From positions 3,472,001 to 3,536,000 of the forward strand of contig NZ_CP126981.1 of assembly GCF_030252325.1 (NCBI RefSeq): a DNA stretch of 64,000 nucleotides, given 5' to 3'. Shown here piece by piece: positions 15,990 to 26,060 of the stretch. Positions within the stretch are counted from its first letter, which is position 1. Each line of letters opens with the position of its first letter. Source of the DNA: Candidatus Mycobacterium wuenschmannii (GTDB lineage: Bacteria; Actinomycetota; Actinomycetes; Mycobacteriales; Mycobacteriaceae). A model generated the notes under the pieces. That model did no database searches and was not told where the DNA came from. It saw nothing but the letters and a program-made list of their open reading frames with translations. A program made the translations under genes and the position numbers.

Positions 15990-17858
15990 ATGCGCAGCGC
16001 GCTGGCCACCGTCGGCCACATGGTGATCGCGGTCGTGATCGCCGCGGCGGTCTCGGTGATCTCGCTGGCCGCCATCGGCCGGGTGCAGTGGCCGGCCTTC
16101 CCGTCGTCGAATCAACTGCACGCGCTGACCACGGTCGGTCAGGTCGGCTGCATTCTCGGATTGCTCTGTGCCGGTTGGGCTTCCCGACGCGGCCGACGGG
16201 TCGTGGCGCGGCTGCTGGCCCTGGTGTTCGTGTCGGCTTTCTCGGTGGTGACGCTGGGCATGCCGCTCGGCGCCACCAAGCTCTACCTGTTCGGCATCTC
16301 GGTCGACCAGCAGTTCCGCACCGAGTACCTGACGCGGTTGACCGACTCGTCGACGCTGCACGACATGACCTACGCGGGGCTGCCGCCGTTCTATCCCCCG
16401 GGCTGGTTCTGGGTCGGCGGACGGGTGGCTGCGCTGACCGGTTCGACGGGCTGGGAGACCTTCAAGCCGTGGGCGATCACGTCGATCACCATCGCGATCG
16501 CGGTCGCATTGGTGTTGTGGGCGAGACTGATTCGATTCGAGTACGCGCTGATCGTCACAACCGCGACGGCCGCGGTGACGCTGGCCTACAGCTCACCGGA
16601 GCCGTACTCGGCGATGATCACCGTGCTGTTGCCGCCGGTGTTCGTCCTGGCCTGGTCCGGGCTGCGCGGCGGCACCCGCGACGGCGGTTGGGCCGCGGTG
16701 ATCGGAACCGGGGCGTTCCTCGGGGTCGCGGCCACCTGCTACACGCTGCTGCCCGCCGTGAGCGCGTTCACCCTGGTGCTGATGGCGCTGGCGGTGACGG
16801 CGGTCCGATGGAAGCAGGGCCTGCGACAAGCACTGGACCCGCTCGTCAGGCTGGCCGCGATCGGTGGCATCGCGGCGACCATCGCGTCGATCACCTGGCT
16901 GCCGTTCCTGCTCCACGCGGCGCGCGGGCCGGTCAGCAACAGCGGCAGCGCCTTCCACTACCTGCCGGCCGACGGCGCCGAGCTGACATTCCCGATGCTG
17001 AAGTTCACGCTGCTGGGCGCGCTGTGCCTGCTCGGCACGCTGTGGCTGGTCGTGCGGGCGCGGTCGTCGGTGCGTGCCGGTGGGCTGGCGATCGGCGTGC
17101 TGGCCATCTACGCCTGGTCGCTGCTGTCGATGCTGACCACGCTGGCCCGCACCACGCTGCTCTCGTTCCGGCTACAGCCGACGCTGACGGTGTTGCTGAC
17201 GGCGGCCGGCGTGTTCGGCTTCGTCGAGGGGACCAAGGCGTTGACGACGCGCAACCGCGCCTGGCTGCCCGTCGCGGCGGCGATCGGGCTGGCAGCCGCG
17301 ATCGCGTTCGCCCAGGACATCCCCGACGTGCTGCGGCCCGACCTGACCATCGCCTACACCGACACCGACGGCCACGGTCAGCGCGGCGACCGGCGTCCGC
17401 CGAGCTCGGAGAAGTTCTATGCCGAGATCGACCAGGCGATCACCAAGGCGACCGGTAGGCCGCGCGACGAAACCGTCGTGCTGACCGCCGACTACAGCTT
17501 CCTGTCCTACTACCCCTACTACGGCTTCCAGGGGTTGACCTCGCACTACGCCAACCCGCTCGCGCAATTCGACAGGCGCGCGGCCACGATCAAGGACTGG
17601 GAAAAGCTCAAGACCGCCGACCCGTTCGTGCGCGCCCTGGACACGCTGCCGTGGGCGCCGCCGACGGTGTTCCTGCTACGGCACGGCGGCTCGGCGGGCG
17701 CGTCGAGCACCTACACCCTGCGGTTGGCCGAGGACGTGTATCCCAACCAGCCCAACGTGCGCCGCTACACCGTCGAACTCAACGCCAAGATCTTCGACGA
17801 CCCGCGGTTCACCGTGACGAAAATCGGCCCCTTCGTGCTGGCCGTCCGCAAACCCTGA
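15990..17858 (+). CDS. aftA: Galactan 5-O-arabinofuranosyltransferase AftA
   Basis: A 622-aa GT-C (GT85) integral membrane enzyme that puts the first arabinofuranosyl residues from DPA onto galactan. It shows about 11-13 hydrophobic helices through residue 460 and a C-terminal periplasmic domain with the stretch [28 protein letters not shown] typical of AftA. ATG follows the dprE2 stop immediately; its TGA shares a base with the embC ATG. Order dprE1-dprE2-aftA-embC matches Rv3790-Rv3793. Confidence 0.93.
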   Translation: MRSALATVGHMVIAVVIAAAVSVISLAAIGRVQWPAFPSSNQLHALTTVGQVGCILGLLCAGWASRRGRRVVARLLALVFVSAFSVVTLGMPLGATKLYLFGISVDQQFRTEYLTRLTDSSTLHDMTYAGLPPFYPPGWFWVGGRVAALTGSTGWETFKPWAITSITIAIAVALVLWARLIRFEYALIVTTATAAVTLAYSSPEPYSAMITVLLPPVFVLAWSGLRGGTRDGGWAAVIGTGAFLGVAATCYTLLPAVSAFTLVLMALAVTAVRWKQGLRQALDPLVRLAAIGGIAATIASITWLPFLLHAARGPVSNSGSAFHYLPADGAELTFPMLKFTLLGALCLLGTLWLVVRARSSVRAGGLAIGVLAIYAWSLLSMLTTLARTTLLSFRLQPTLTVLLTAAGVFGFVEGTKALTTRNRAWLPVAAAIGLAAAIAFAQDIPDVLRPDLTIAYTDTDGHGQRGDRRPPSSEKFYAEIDQAITKATGRPRDETVVLTADYSFLSYYPYYGFQGLTSHYANPLAQFDRRAATIKDWEKLKTADPFVRALDTLPWAPPTVFLLRHGGSAGASSTYTLRLAEDVYPNQPNVRRYTVELNAKIFDDPRFTVTKIGPFVLAVRKP

Positions 17859-20800
17859 TGGCTACCGAGGCGGCGGATGCCGAGCAATTAGCATCTAGCT
17901 CTGTGACAGACACGGGCGCCAGGAGCTACCGGACTGCCCGCCTCGTCGCCGTCGTCGCCGGACTGCTCGGCACCCTGCTGGCCATCGCCACCCCGCTGCT
18001 CCCGGTCAAACAGACCACCGCGCAACTGAACTGGCCCCAGAACGGCGCGCTCGGCAGCGTCGAGGCCCCGCTGATCGGCTACGTCGCGACCGACCTGACC
18101 ATCAACATCCCCTGCCAGACCGCCGCCGGCCTCACGGGCCAGGGCAAGACCGTGCTGCTCTCGACGGTCCCCAAGCAGGCGCCCAAGGCCGTCGACCGCG
18201 GCCTGTTGATCGAGCGCGCCAACGACGACCTGGTGCTGGTCGTGCGCAACGTGCCCCTGGTCGTCGCGCCGCTGAGCCAGGTATTGGGCCCCGACTGCCA
18301 GAAGCTGGTCTTCACCGCGCACGCCGACCGGGTGATCGGCGAATTCGTCGGCCTCACGCAGGGGCCCAACGCCGAACACCCCGGCGCGGCGCTGCGCGGC
18401 GAGCGCAGCGGCTACGACTTCCGCCCGCAGATCGTCGGCGTCTACACCGACCTCAGCGGTCCCGCGCCGCCCGGGCTGACGTTCTCGGCGACGATCGACA
18501 CCCGCTACAGCAGCTCGCCCACGCCGTTGAAGATGGCCGCGATGGTGCTCGGCGTCGCGCTGACGCTGGCCGCGCTGATCGCCCTGCACGTCCTCGACAC
18601 CGCCGACGGCACCCGGCACCGGCGCTTCCTGCCGCCGAGGTGGTGGTCGCTGAGCGGGCTGGACGGCCTGGTCACGGCGGTGCTGGTGTGGTGGCACTTC
18701 GTCGGCGCCAACACCGCCGACGACGGCTACATCCTGACGATGGCCCGGGTCTCCGAGCACGCCGGCTACATGGCCAACTACTACCGCTGGCTGGGCACGC
18801 CGGAGGCGCCGTTCGGCTGGTACTACGACCTGCTGGCGCTGTGGGCGCACGTCAGCACCGCGAGCATCTGGATGCGGCTGCCGACGCTGTTGATGGCGCT
18901 GGCGTGCTGGTGGGTGATCAGCCGGGAGGTCATCCCGCGGCTGGGTCACTCGGTCAAGATCAGCCGGGCGGCGGCATGGACGGCGGCCGGTACCTTCCTG
19001 GCGGTGTGGCTGCCGCTGGACAACGGACTGCGGCCCGAGCCGATCATCGCGGTCGGCATCCTGCTGACCTGGTGCTCGGTCGAACGCGCGGTGGCCACCA
19101 GTCGGCTGCTGCCGGTCGCGGCGGCGTGCATCATCGGCGCGTTGACGCTGTTCTCCGGCCCGACCGGGATTGCCTCGATCGGCGCCCTGCTGGTGGCAAT
19201 TGGGCCGCTGCGCACCATCATTCACCGCCGCTCGCGACGCTTCGGGGTGCTGCCGCTGCTGGCGCCGATCGTCGCCGCGGTGAGCGTGAACGCCATCCTG
19301 ATCTTCCGCGACCAGACGCTGGCCGGCGAAATGCAGGCGACGTCGCTCAAGCGGGCGTTGGGCCCGAGCCTGAGCTGGTTCGACGAGCACATCCGCTACG
19401 AGCGACTGTTCATGGCCAGCCCCGACGGATCGGTCGCGCGGCGGTTCGCGCTGCTGGTGTTGCTGGTCGCGCTCGCCGTGTCGGTGGCAATGACGTTGCG
19501 CAAGGGACGAATTCCGGGCACCGCGGCCGGTCCGAGTCGCCGCATCATCGGCATCACGGTGATCTCGTTCATCGCGATGATGTTCACGCCGACCAAGTGG
19601 ACGCACCACTTCGGGGTGTTCGCCGGGCTGGCCGGGTCGCTGGGCGCACTCGCTGCGGTGGCGGTGACCGCCGTGGCGATGCGGTCTCGGCGCAACCGCA
19701 CGCTGTTCGCCGCCGTGGTGCTCTTCGTGGTCGCGCTGTCGTTCGCCAGCGTGAACGGCTGGTGGTACGTCTCGAACTTCGGGGTGCCGTGGTCAAACGC
19801 CTTCCCGCAGTGGCACTTCGGCTTCACGACGGGCTTCCTGGGACTGAGCGTTCTGGCAGCGCTGCTGGCGGCCTGGCTGCACTTCGTCAAGAGCGGGAGC
19901 GACGCGGATCCGCCGCGCGACTCGCGGTTCGGCCGAATCATCCGGTCGCCGTTGGCCATTGCCGCATGGGCGCTGGTCTTCTTCCAGGTGCTGTCGTTGA
20001 CGTTGGGCATGACCGACCAGTACCCGGCGTGGTCGGTCGGCCGCTCGAACCTGCAGGCGCTGGCCGGGAAGACGTGCGGCCTGGCCACCGACGTGCTCGT
20101 CGAGCAGGACCCCAACGCCGGTCTGCTGCAGCCGGTATCGGGTGCCGAAAAAGACGCGCTGTCAGGTGGTTTCGCGGAGGGCTTCGACAGCAACGGCATC
20201 CCGTCGACGGTGTCTGCCGACCCGGTGATGGAACGCCCCGGCGACCGCAGCTTTGTCAGCGACGACGGCAACGTCACCAACAGCGAAGCCGGCACCGAGG
20301 GCGGTACCACCGCCGCGCCCGGCGTCAACGGCTCCCGCGCGCGGCTGCCCTACGGCCTCGACCCGGCCCGCACCCCGGTGCTGGGCAGCTGGCGCCCCGG
20401 CGTCCAGATGCCTGCCCGACTGCGATCGGCCTGGTACAAACTGCCGCCCCGCAGCGAGTCCGGGCCGCTGCTGGTGGTGTCGGCCGCGGGCCGCTTCAAC
20501 TACGGCGAAGTCGAAATCCAGTGGGCCAACGACCAGCAGGCCGCGGACAACAAGCCCGGCGGCTCGACCGGCCTCGACGACGTCGGCGCCGCGCCCGCCT
20601 GGCGCAACCTGCGGGCGCCGCTGTCGGCGCTGCCCGCCGACGCCACCCAGGTGCGTGTCGTGGTCAGCGACGAGGACCTGGCGCCGCAGCACTGGATCGC
20701 CGTCACCCCGCCGCGGATTCCACGCCTGCGCACGCTGCAGGACGTGGTCGGTTCATCGGAGCCGGTGATGCTGGATTGGCTTGTCGGCCTTGCCTTCCCG

Positions 20801-21109
20801 TGCCAGCGGCCGTTCGGCCACCAGAACGGCGTGGACGAGGTGCCGAGGTGGCGGATCCTGCCCGACCGGTTCGGCGCCGAGGCCAACTCGCCGGTGATGG
20901 ACAAGAACGGCGGCGGGCCGCTGGGCGTGACGGAACTGCTGGCGCGCGCGAGCACGGTGCCGACGTATCTGAAGGACGACTGGTCCCGCGACTGGGGCGC
21001 GCTGCAGCAGTTGACGCCGTACTACCCGGACGCCGGTACCGCGGAACTCGACCTCGGCTCGGCCACCCGCAGCGGCCTGTGGAGTCCCGCCCCGCTGCGC
21101 CGCGGCTGA
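17858..21109 (+). CDS. embC: Arabinosyltransferase EmbC
   Basis: A 1083-aa GT-C (GT53) arabinosyltransferase that builds the arabinan of lipoarabinomannan. Start [10 protein letters not shown] matches remembered EmbC starts. The essential Asp pair is in NTADDGYILTMARVSEHAGYM (D288, D289). About 13-15 helices are followed by a large extracellular C-terminal carbohydrate-binding domain rich in Trp and Pro (from about residue 720). It belongs to EmbC rather than EmbA/B by position after aftA and by sequence. It ends 1 nt before the stop of the convergent MFS gene, unlike the usual embC-embA-embB arrangement. Confidence 0.94.
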   Translation: MATEAADAEQLASSSVTDTGARSYRTARLVAVVAGLLGTLLAIATPLLPVKQTTAQLNWPQNGALGSVEAPLIGYVATDLTINIPCQTAAGLTGQGKTVLLSTVPKQAPKAVDRGLLIERANDDLVLVVRNVPLVVAPLSQVLGPDCQKLVFTAHADRVIGEFVGLTQGPNAEHPGAALRGERSGYDFRPQIVGVYTDLSGPAPPGLTFSATIDTRYSSSPTPLKMAAMVLGVALTLAALIALHVLDTADGTRHRRFLPPRWWSLSGLDGLVTAVLVWWHFVGANTADDGYILTMARVSEHAGYMANYYRWLGTPEAPFGWYYDLLALWAHVSTASIWMRLPTLLMALACWWVISREVIPRLGHSVKISRAAAWTAAGTFLAVWLPLDNGLRPEPIIAVGILLTWCSVERAVATSRLLPVAAACIIGALTLFSGPTGIASIGALLVAIGPLRTIIHRRSRRFGVLPLLAPIVAAVSVNAILIFRDQTLAGEMQATSLKRALGPSLSWFDEHIRYERLFMASPDGSVARRFALLVLLVALAVSVAMTLRKGRIPGTAAGPSRRIIGITVISFIAMMFTPTKWTHHFGVFAGLAGSLGALAAVAVTAVAMRSRRNRTLFAAVVLFVVALSFASVNGWWYVSNFGVPWSNAFPQWHFGFTTGFLGLSVLAALLAAWLHFVKSGSDADPPRDSRFGRIIRSPLAIAAWALVFFQVLSLTLGMTDQYPAWSVGRSNLQALAGKTCGLATDVLVEQDPNAGLLQPVSGAEKDALSGGFAEGFDSNGIPSTVSADPVMERPGDRSFVSDDGNVTNSEAGTEGGTTAAPGVNGSRARLPYGLDPARTPVLGSWRPGVQMPARLRSAWYKLPPRSESGPLLVVSAAGRFNYGEVEIQWANDQQAADNKPGGSTGLDDVGAAPAWRNLRAPLSALPADATQVRVVVSDEDLAPQHWIAVTPPRIPRLRTLQDVVGSSEPVMLDWLVGLAFPCQRPFGHQNGVDEVPRWRILPDRFGAEANSPVMDKNGGGPLGVTELLARASTVPTYLKDDWSRDWGALQQLTPYYPDAGTAELDLGSATRSGLWSPAPLRRG

Positions 21110-21110
21110 G

Positions 21111-22637
21111 TCAGTAGGCCACCTGACCGCGGCCGGCGCGGTAGGCGGTGATGCAGGCGGTCAGCGCGAGGACCGCGAAAACGCCGAACGCCCACCGGGC
21201 GGCGGTGGCTCCCCCGCCGTCGACGACATTAACCACGACGCCGGCCAGGCCGGCCCCGAAGGCGCCGAAAATCAGCTGCACGGAGTTGATCGCGGTGGCC
21301 GCGGCGCCACCCTCGGCGGGATCGTCGACATCGGTCATCGCCCACGCCGACAGGTGCGGCCAGGCCGCCCCGATGCCAACCCCGACGGCCAGCAGCGCGA
21401 ACGCGCAGATGACGACGATGCCCGCCGTCGCGCCCTGCACATGGGTGATCCCGGCGAGCGCGAGTCCGCCCGCCATCACCAGCGGCGCGGCCAGCACGAC
21501 CGCCACGATGGTGCGCGTCTTGTTCAGCGATCCACTGCCCAGCCCGCTGATGGTCCAGCCCAGCGACAGCGCGGCGCCGAGTAGCCCGGCGACGATCGGC
21601 CCGAGGTGCGCCAGCCGTTGACCGAAGAGCGGTACGTACAGGTCGACCTTGGTGGCGGCGACCAGCAGACCGAGTGTCAGGTAGACCCACTTCAGCGGGC
21701 CGAAGCCGTAGACGCTGGCCGGCAGCACGGCGGTGTCCATCCGGCGGTCGACCACGAGGAACGCGCCGAGCAGCAACGCGCCGAAGATCAGTAGCCCGGC
21801 CGTCGCCAGGGTGTTGTGCGGCACCGACGCGACGCTGACCGCCAATGCCGCCGCGCCCAGCAGTACCACGGACGGAATCGGGATACGGGCCGACTCGCTA
21901 TCGGCGGGTTGCTCGGAACCGTCGGTCGACAGCAAACCCGGGGTCAGGACACCCATGCCCACGCTCAGCAGCGCGAGCAGCCCGAACGCCCAGCGCCAGA
22001 TACCGAGCTGCGCGAACAGCCCGCCCAGCGCCGGGCCGATCAGCGCGCCGATGCCCCACGTCGAGGCGGCCAGGGCGGAACCCCGGCTCCAGAGTCTTCG
22101 GGGTAAGACGGCGTTGATCACCGCGAAGCTCAGGCCGCACAGCAGGCCGCCCGCGAAACCCTGGAAGAAGCGGCCCACCAACAGGACTTCCATGTTGGGA
22201 GCGCCGGCGCAGACCACGCTGCCCGCCGACAGCACGGCGAAGCCGCCAACATAGGAAATCGTTGCACCGATGCGGTGCAGCAAGGCGTTGACCGTCGCCG
22301 CGGCAACCACCGACCCGACGAGGTACAGCGTCGTCACCCACGCATAGATCCGCTCGCCACCGATTTCGTTGATCGTGCTCGGCAGCATGCTGATCGTCAG
22401 GAACTCGTTGGTGGAATACAGCACCACGCCCCCGGCGACCATCGCGGTCGTTCGCGAATAGGGGGAACTCCACAACTCACGCCAATGGCCGGTGGTGTTC
22501 TGTTTCTGCTCCGTAACATTGACCACCGCTGATTCACTAAACCACCTTTTCGGTGGGGAGTCGAACGAGCCCTGAGGGTTCGATGGCGTCTGTCGAACTG
22601 GGCTTTTTGGACGCGACGCACTGACCTGGACCGTCAT
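21111..22637 (-). CDS. MFS drug-efflux-type transporter inserted between embC and embA
   Basis: A 508-aa major facilitator with 14-helix (DHA2-like) features. LYSTNEFLTISMLPSTINEIGGERIYAWVTTLYLVGS is helix 1-2, GRFFQGFAGGLL the motif C-like region, GSALAASTWGIGALIGPALGGLFAQLGIWRWAF helix 5-6. It most resembles the Rv1634 efflux protein as I remember it, so export of drugs or lipids is possible. The start is uncertain: ATG at 22637 has an AGGAAA Shine-Dalgarno about 8 nt upstream and gives a long polar N-terminus; a GTG near the MVNVTEQKQ residues would remove it. It lies on the minus strand, breaking the emb cluster. Confidence 0.85.
   Translation of the reverse strand: MTVQVSASRPKSPVRQTPSNPQGSFDSPPKRWFSESAVVNVTEQKQNTTGHWRELWSSPYSRTTAMVAGGVVLYSTNEFLTISMLPSTINEIGGERIYAWVTTLYLVGSVVAAATVNALLHRIGATISYVGGFAVLSAGSVVCAGAPNMEVLLVGRFFQGFAGGLLCGLSFAVINAVLPRRLWSRGSALAASTWGIGALIGPALGGLFAQLGIWRWAFGLLALLSVGMGVLTPGLLSTDGSEQPADSESARIPIPSVVLLGAAALAVSVASVPHNTLATAGLLIFGALLLGAFLVVDRRMDTAVLPASVYGFGPLKWVYLTLGLLVAATKVDLYVPLFGQRLAHLGPIVAGLLGAALSLGWTISGLGSGSLNKTRTIVAVVLAAPLVMAGGLALAGITHVQGATAGIVVICAFALLAVGVGIGAAWPHLSAWAMTDVDDPAEGGAAATAINSVQLIFGAFGAGLAGVVVNVVDGGGATAARWAFGVFAVLALTACITAYRAGRGQVAY
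22542..22583 (-). promoter_or_regulatory. Two inverted repeats in the 5' part of the MFS transcript
   Basis: Repeat 1: TCGAAC (22561-22566) and GTTCGA (22578-22583) separated by 11 nt. Repeat 2: CCACC (22542-22546) and GGTGG (22552-22556) with a 5-nt loop. On the MFS mRNA they would form consecutive hairpins just upstream of the alternative GTG start. They could be an attenuator-like leader; this is only structural inference. Confidence 0.35.
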
Positions 22638-22767
22638 GTGCCGATTTCCTATGAACGATTTTTGAAACGAGCTGGACATATTCCTATGCCCCTGCTTTGA
22701 GCCGACCAAACCATGCGCGGCGAACGGGCCTGCGGCGCGGGTCGCGGAGTCGCCAAGGCGGGTCGCC

Positions 22768-22773
22768 TACCAT
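22768..22773 (+). promoter_or_regulatory. -10 box for leaderless embA
   Basis: TACCAT, 8 nt before the GTG start of embA at 22782. It gives embAB its own promoter, needed because the MFS gene separates it from embC. Confidence 0.55.
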
Positions 22774-22781
22774 CGTCCCTC

Positions 22782-25700
22782 GTGCCCCTCGACGAAAACG
22801 AGCGATCGACGCATCGGCTCGCCCGGTTGATCGCCGTCGTCGCGGGAATCGCCGGAGCCCTGCTGTGCGCGGTCGTTCCGCTCCTCCCGGTCAAGCAGAC
22901 GACGTCGACGATCCTGTGGCCGCAGGGCCTCAAGGACGGCCACGTCACCGACATCACCGCCCCGCTGGTGTCCGGGGCGCCGCGAGCCCTCGACATCTCC
23001 ATTCCGTGCTCCGCGATCGCGACGCTGCCCGCCGACGGCGGCCTCGTGGTGTCGACGCTGCCCGTCGCCGGCTTCGAGACCGGCAAGAACGGCCTGTTCG
23101 TCCGGGCCAACAAGGACACCATCACCGTTGCGTTCCGGGACTCGGTCGCCGCGGCCGCCGCCCGCTCCGCCGTCGCCGACGGACGGTGCAGCGCGCTGCA
23201 CATCTGGGCCGACGCGGGCGGCGCTCACGCGGACTTCGTCGGCATCCCCGGCGCGACCGGCACGCTGGCCCCGGAGAAGAAGCCTGCCGTCGGCGGCCTG
23301 TTCACCGACCTCACTGTCGCCCCACAACCCGGCCTGTCGGCCCGCATCGACGTGGACACCCGCTTCATCGTCGCGCCAACGCTGCTGAAAACCGGCGTGA
23401 TGGCCCTCGGCGTGCTCTCGGTGCTGGCCTCGATCGTCGCGCTGACCGTGCTCGACCGGCAGGTGACGCGGCGGAGACCGCGCAACCTCAAGGCGTGGTT
23501 CGGGGCCGGGCTCGCCACCTGGCTGGCCGACGCCGGGGTGATCGGCACGCTGCTGCTCTGGCACGTCATCGGCGCGACCTCGTCGGACGACGGCTACAAC
23601 TTGACCATGGCCCGCGTCGCCGACAAGGCCGGCTACGTGACCAACTACTACCGCTACTTCGGCGCCGGCGAGGCACCCTTCGACTGGTACCAGTCGGTGC
23701 TCGGCCACCTCGCCTCGGTGAGCACCGCCGGCGTCTGGATGCGACTGCCGGCCACGCTTGCCGCGATCGGCACCTGGTTGATCATCAGCCGTTTCATGCT
23801 GCGCCGGCTGGGCCCCGGCCGCGGCGGGCTGGGCGGCAACCGGATCGCGGTGTGGACCGCGGGCGCGGTTTTCCTGGCCGCGTGGCTGCCGTTCAACAAC
23901 GGCCTGCGGCCCGAGCCGCTGATCGCGCTCGGCGTGCTCGCGACCTGGGCGCTGGCCGAATCTGCCATCGCCACAAGGCGGTTGGTGCCGGCGGCGGTGG
24001 CGATCATCGTGGCGATGCTGACAGCGACACTGGCGCCGCAGGGCCTGATCGCCGTGGCCGCGCTGTTGGCCGCCGCCCGCCCGATTGCGCGGATCATCAT
24101 GCGGCGCAAGGCAACCGACGGCCTGTTGGCCCCACTCGCGGTGCTCGCCGCATCGCTGTCGCTGATCGTCGTCGTGATATTCCGCTCGCAGACGCTGGCC
24201 ACCGTCGCCGAGGCAGCGCGGATCAAGTACAAGGTCGGCCCCACCATCGCCTGGTACCAGGAATTCCTGCGCTACTACTTCCTCACAGTGGAGAGCAACG
24301 CCGAGGGATCGATGACGCGGCGCTTCGCCGTGTTGATCATGATGATGTGCCTGTTCGGCGTGCTGATCATCCTGCTGCGCCGCGGCAAGGTGCCCGGGGT
24401 GGCCAATGGCCCGGCTTGGCGGCTTGTCGGCACGACCGCGATCGGCCTGCTGCTGCTGCACTTCACGCCGACGAAGTACGCGATCCAGTTCGGCGAATTC
24501 GCCGGACTCGCAGGCGCTTTGGGTGCGGTGACGGCGTTCGCGATGTCCCGCATCGGGTTGCACAATCGCCGCAACCTGACGCTGTACGTGACCGCGCTGC
24601 TGTTCATGCTGGCGTGGGCGACCTCGGGCATCAACGGCTGGTTCTACGTCGGCAACTACGGCGTCCCGTGGTACGACATCCAGCCGGTGATCGCGAGCCA
24701 CCCGGTGACGTCGATGTTCCTGGCACTGTCGATCGCGACCGGCCTGCTCGCCGCCTGGCAGCACTTCCGGATGGACTACGCCGGGCACACCGAGGTCGCC
24801 GACACCCGGCGCAACCGCGTGCTGGCGTCGACGCCGCTGCTGGTGGTCGCGGTGATCATGGTCTTCGGCGAGGTCGCGTCGCTGGGCAAGGGCGCGGTGC
24901 TGCGCTACCCGATGTACACGACGGGCAAGGCCAACTTCTCGGCTCTGCGTTCGGGGCTGTCGTCGACGAGCTGCGCGATGGCCGACGACGTCCTGGCCGA
25001 GCCGGACCCGAATGAGGGTATGCTGCAACCGGTTCCGGGTCAGAAGTTCGGACCCGACGGGCCGGTGGGTGGCGAGAACCCGGTCGGCTTCACGCCGCAG
25101 GGGGTCGGTGACAACCTGCAGTCCGACCCGGTGGTGACCAAGCCGGGCGTGGTGAACTCCGACGCGTCGCCGAACAAGCCGAACGCCTCGATCACCGACT
25201 CGGCCGGCACCGCGGGCGGCAAGGGGCCCAAGGGCGTCAACGGCTCGGAAGCCGCGCTGCCGTTCATGCTCGACCCGGCCCGCACCCCCGTGATGGGCAG
25301 CTACGGCGAGAACACCCGCGCCGCCACCGCCACCTCGTCGTGGTACCAGATGCCGCCCCGCACACCGGACCGCCCGCTGGTGGTCGTCGCCGCCTCGGGC
25401 GCCATCTGGTCCTACAAAGAGGACGGCGACTTCATGTACGGCCAGTCGCTCCGATTGCAGTGGGGCGCAACCAAACCCGACGGCAGCGTGCAACCGCTCG
25501 GCCTGATGTTCCCGATCGACATCGGCCCACAGCCGGCGTGGCGCAACCTGCGCTTCCCGACGAGCTGGGCGCCGCCGGAGGCCAACGTCGCCCGGATCGT
25601 CGCCTACGATCCGAACCTCAGCGAGGACCAGTGGTTCGCGTTCACGCCGCCCCGGGTGCCGGTGCTCAAACCCGTGCAGCAGCTGATCGGGTCGCAGCAG

Positions 25701-26060
25701 CCGGTGCTGATGGACATCGCCACGGCCGCGAATTTCCCTTGCCAGCGGCCGTTTTCGGAGCACCTCGGCATCGCCGAGCTGCCGGAATACCGCATTCAGC
25801 CCGACCACAAGCAGACCTCGGCGTCTTCGAACCTCTGGCAGGCGTCGAAGTCCGGTGGGCCGTTCCTGTTCACCCAGGCGCTGATGTGGACGTCGACGGT
25901 GCCGACCTATCTGAGCGGCGACTGGTACCGCGACTGGGGTCAGGTCGAGCAGTACCACCGCTGGCTCCCCGATGACGTTGCCCCACTAGCCGCCGTCGAC
26001 GAGGGCACCAGCACCGTGTACGGCTGGAGCCGACAAGGACCGATTCGAGCTTTGCCATGA
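22782..26060 (+). CDS. embA: Arabinosyltransferase EmbA
   Basis: A 1092-aa GT-C arabinosyltransferase that forms, with EmbB, the complex making the branched hexa-arabinofuranosyl motif of arabinogalactan. Start GTG gives [16 protein letters not shown], matching EmbA starts I recall. Catalytic Asp pair in [21 protein letters not shown] (D269, D270). Many helices, then a Trp-rich extracellular C-terminal domain. A longer frame extends upstream toward 22697 but would overlap the divergent MFS promoter; the -10 spacing argues for 22782. Its TGA overlaps the embB ATG (ATGA). Confidence 0.94.
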   Translation: MPLDENERSTHRLARLIAVVAGIAGALLCAVVPLLPVKQTTSTILWPQGLKDGHVTDITAPLVSGAPRALDISIPCSAIATLPADGGLVVSTLPVAGFETGKNGLFVRANKDTITVAFRDSVAAAAARSAVADGRCSALHIWADAGGAHADFVGIPGATGTLAPEKKPAVGGLFTDLTVAPQPGLSARIDVDTRFIVAPTLLKTGVMALGVLSVLASIVALTVLDRQVTRRRPRNLKAWFGAGLATWLADAGVIGTLLLWHVIGATSSDDGYNLTMARVADKAGYVTNYYRYFGAGEAPFDWYQSVLGHLASVSTAGVWMRLPATLAAIGTWLIISRFMLRRLGPGRGGLGGNRIAVWTAGAVFLAAWLPFNNGLRPEPLIALGVLATWALAESAIATRRLVPAAVAIIVAMLTATLAPQGLIAVAALLAAARPIARIIMRRKATDGLLAPLAVLAASLSLIVVVIFRSQTLATVAEAARIKYKVGPTIAWYQEFLRYYFLTVESNAEGSMTRRFAVLIMMMCLFGVLIILLRRGKVPGVANGPAWRLVGTTAIGLLLLHFTPTKYAIQFGEFAGLAGALGAVTAFAMSRIGLHNRRNLTLYVTALLFMLAWATSGINGWFYVGNYGVPWYDIQPVIASHPVTSMFLALSIATGLLAAWQHFRMDYAGHTEVADTRRNRVLASTPLLVVAVIMVFGEVASLGKGAVLRYPMYTTGKANFSALRSGLSSTSCAMADDVLAEPDPNEGMLQPVPGQKFGPDGPVGGENPVGFTPQGVGDNLQSDPVVTKPGVVNSDASPNKPNASITDSAGTAGGKGPKGVNGSEAALPFMLDPARTPVMGSYGENTRAATATSSWYQMPPRTPDRPLVVVAASGAIWSYKEDGDFMYGQSLRLQWGATKPDGSVQPLGLMFPIDIGPQPAWRNLRFPTSWAPPEANVARIVAYDPNLSEDQWFAFTPPRVPVLKPVQQLIGSQQPVLMDIATAANFPCQRPFSEHLGIAELPEYRIQPDHKQTSASSNLWQASKSGGPFLFTQALMWTSTVPTYLSGDWYRDWGQVEQYHRWLPDDVAPLAAVDEGTSTVYGWSRQGPIRALP

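Noticed and set aside
22561..22583. TCGAAC-N11-GTTCGA as a second SOS box
   Set aside because: The half-sites match but the spacing is 11 nt, not 4, so LexA binding is not expected.
22697..22781. Longer embA beginning upstream of the GTG at 22782
   Set aside because: It would overlap the divergent MFS start region, and EmbA homologues begin at the residues after 22782.
22767..25958. A 1063-codon open frame on the minus strand opposite embA, and similar long antisense frames opposite embB, embC, pks13 and fadD32
   Set aside because: These are mirror frames of GC-rich genes. Their products are Arg/His/Asp-rich, without known motifs, while the plus (or host) strand encodes clear families.
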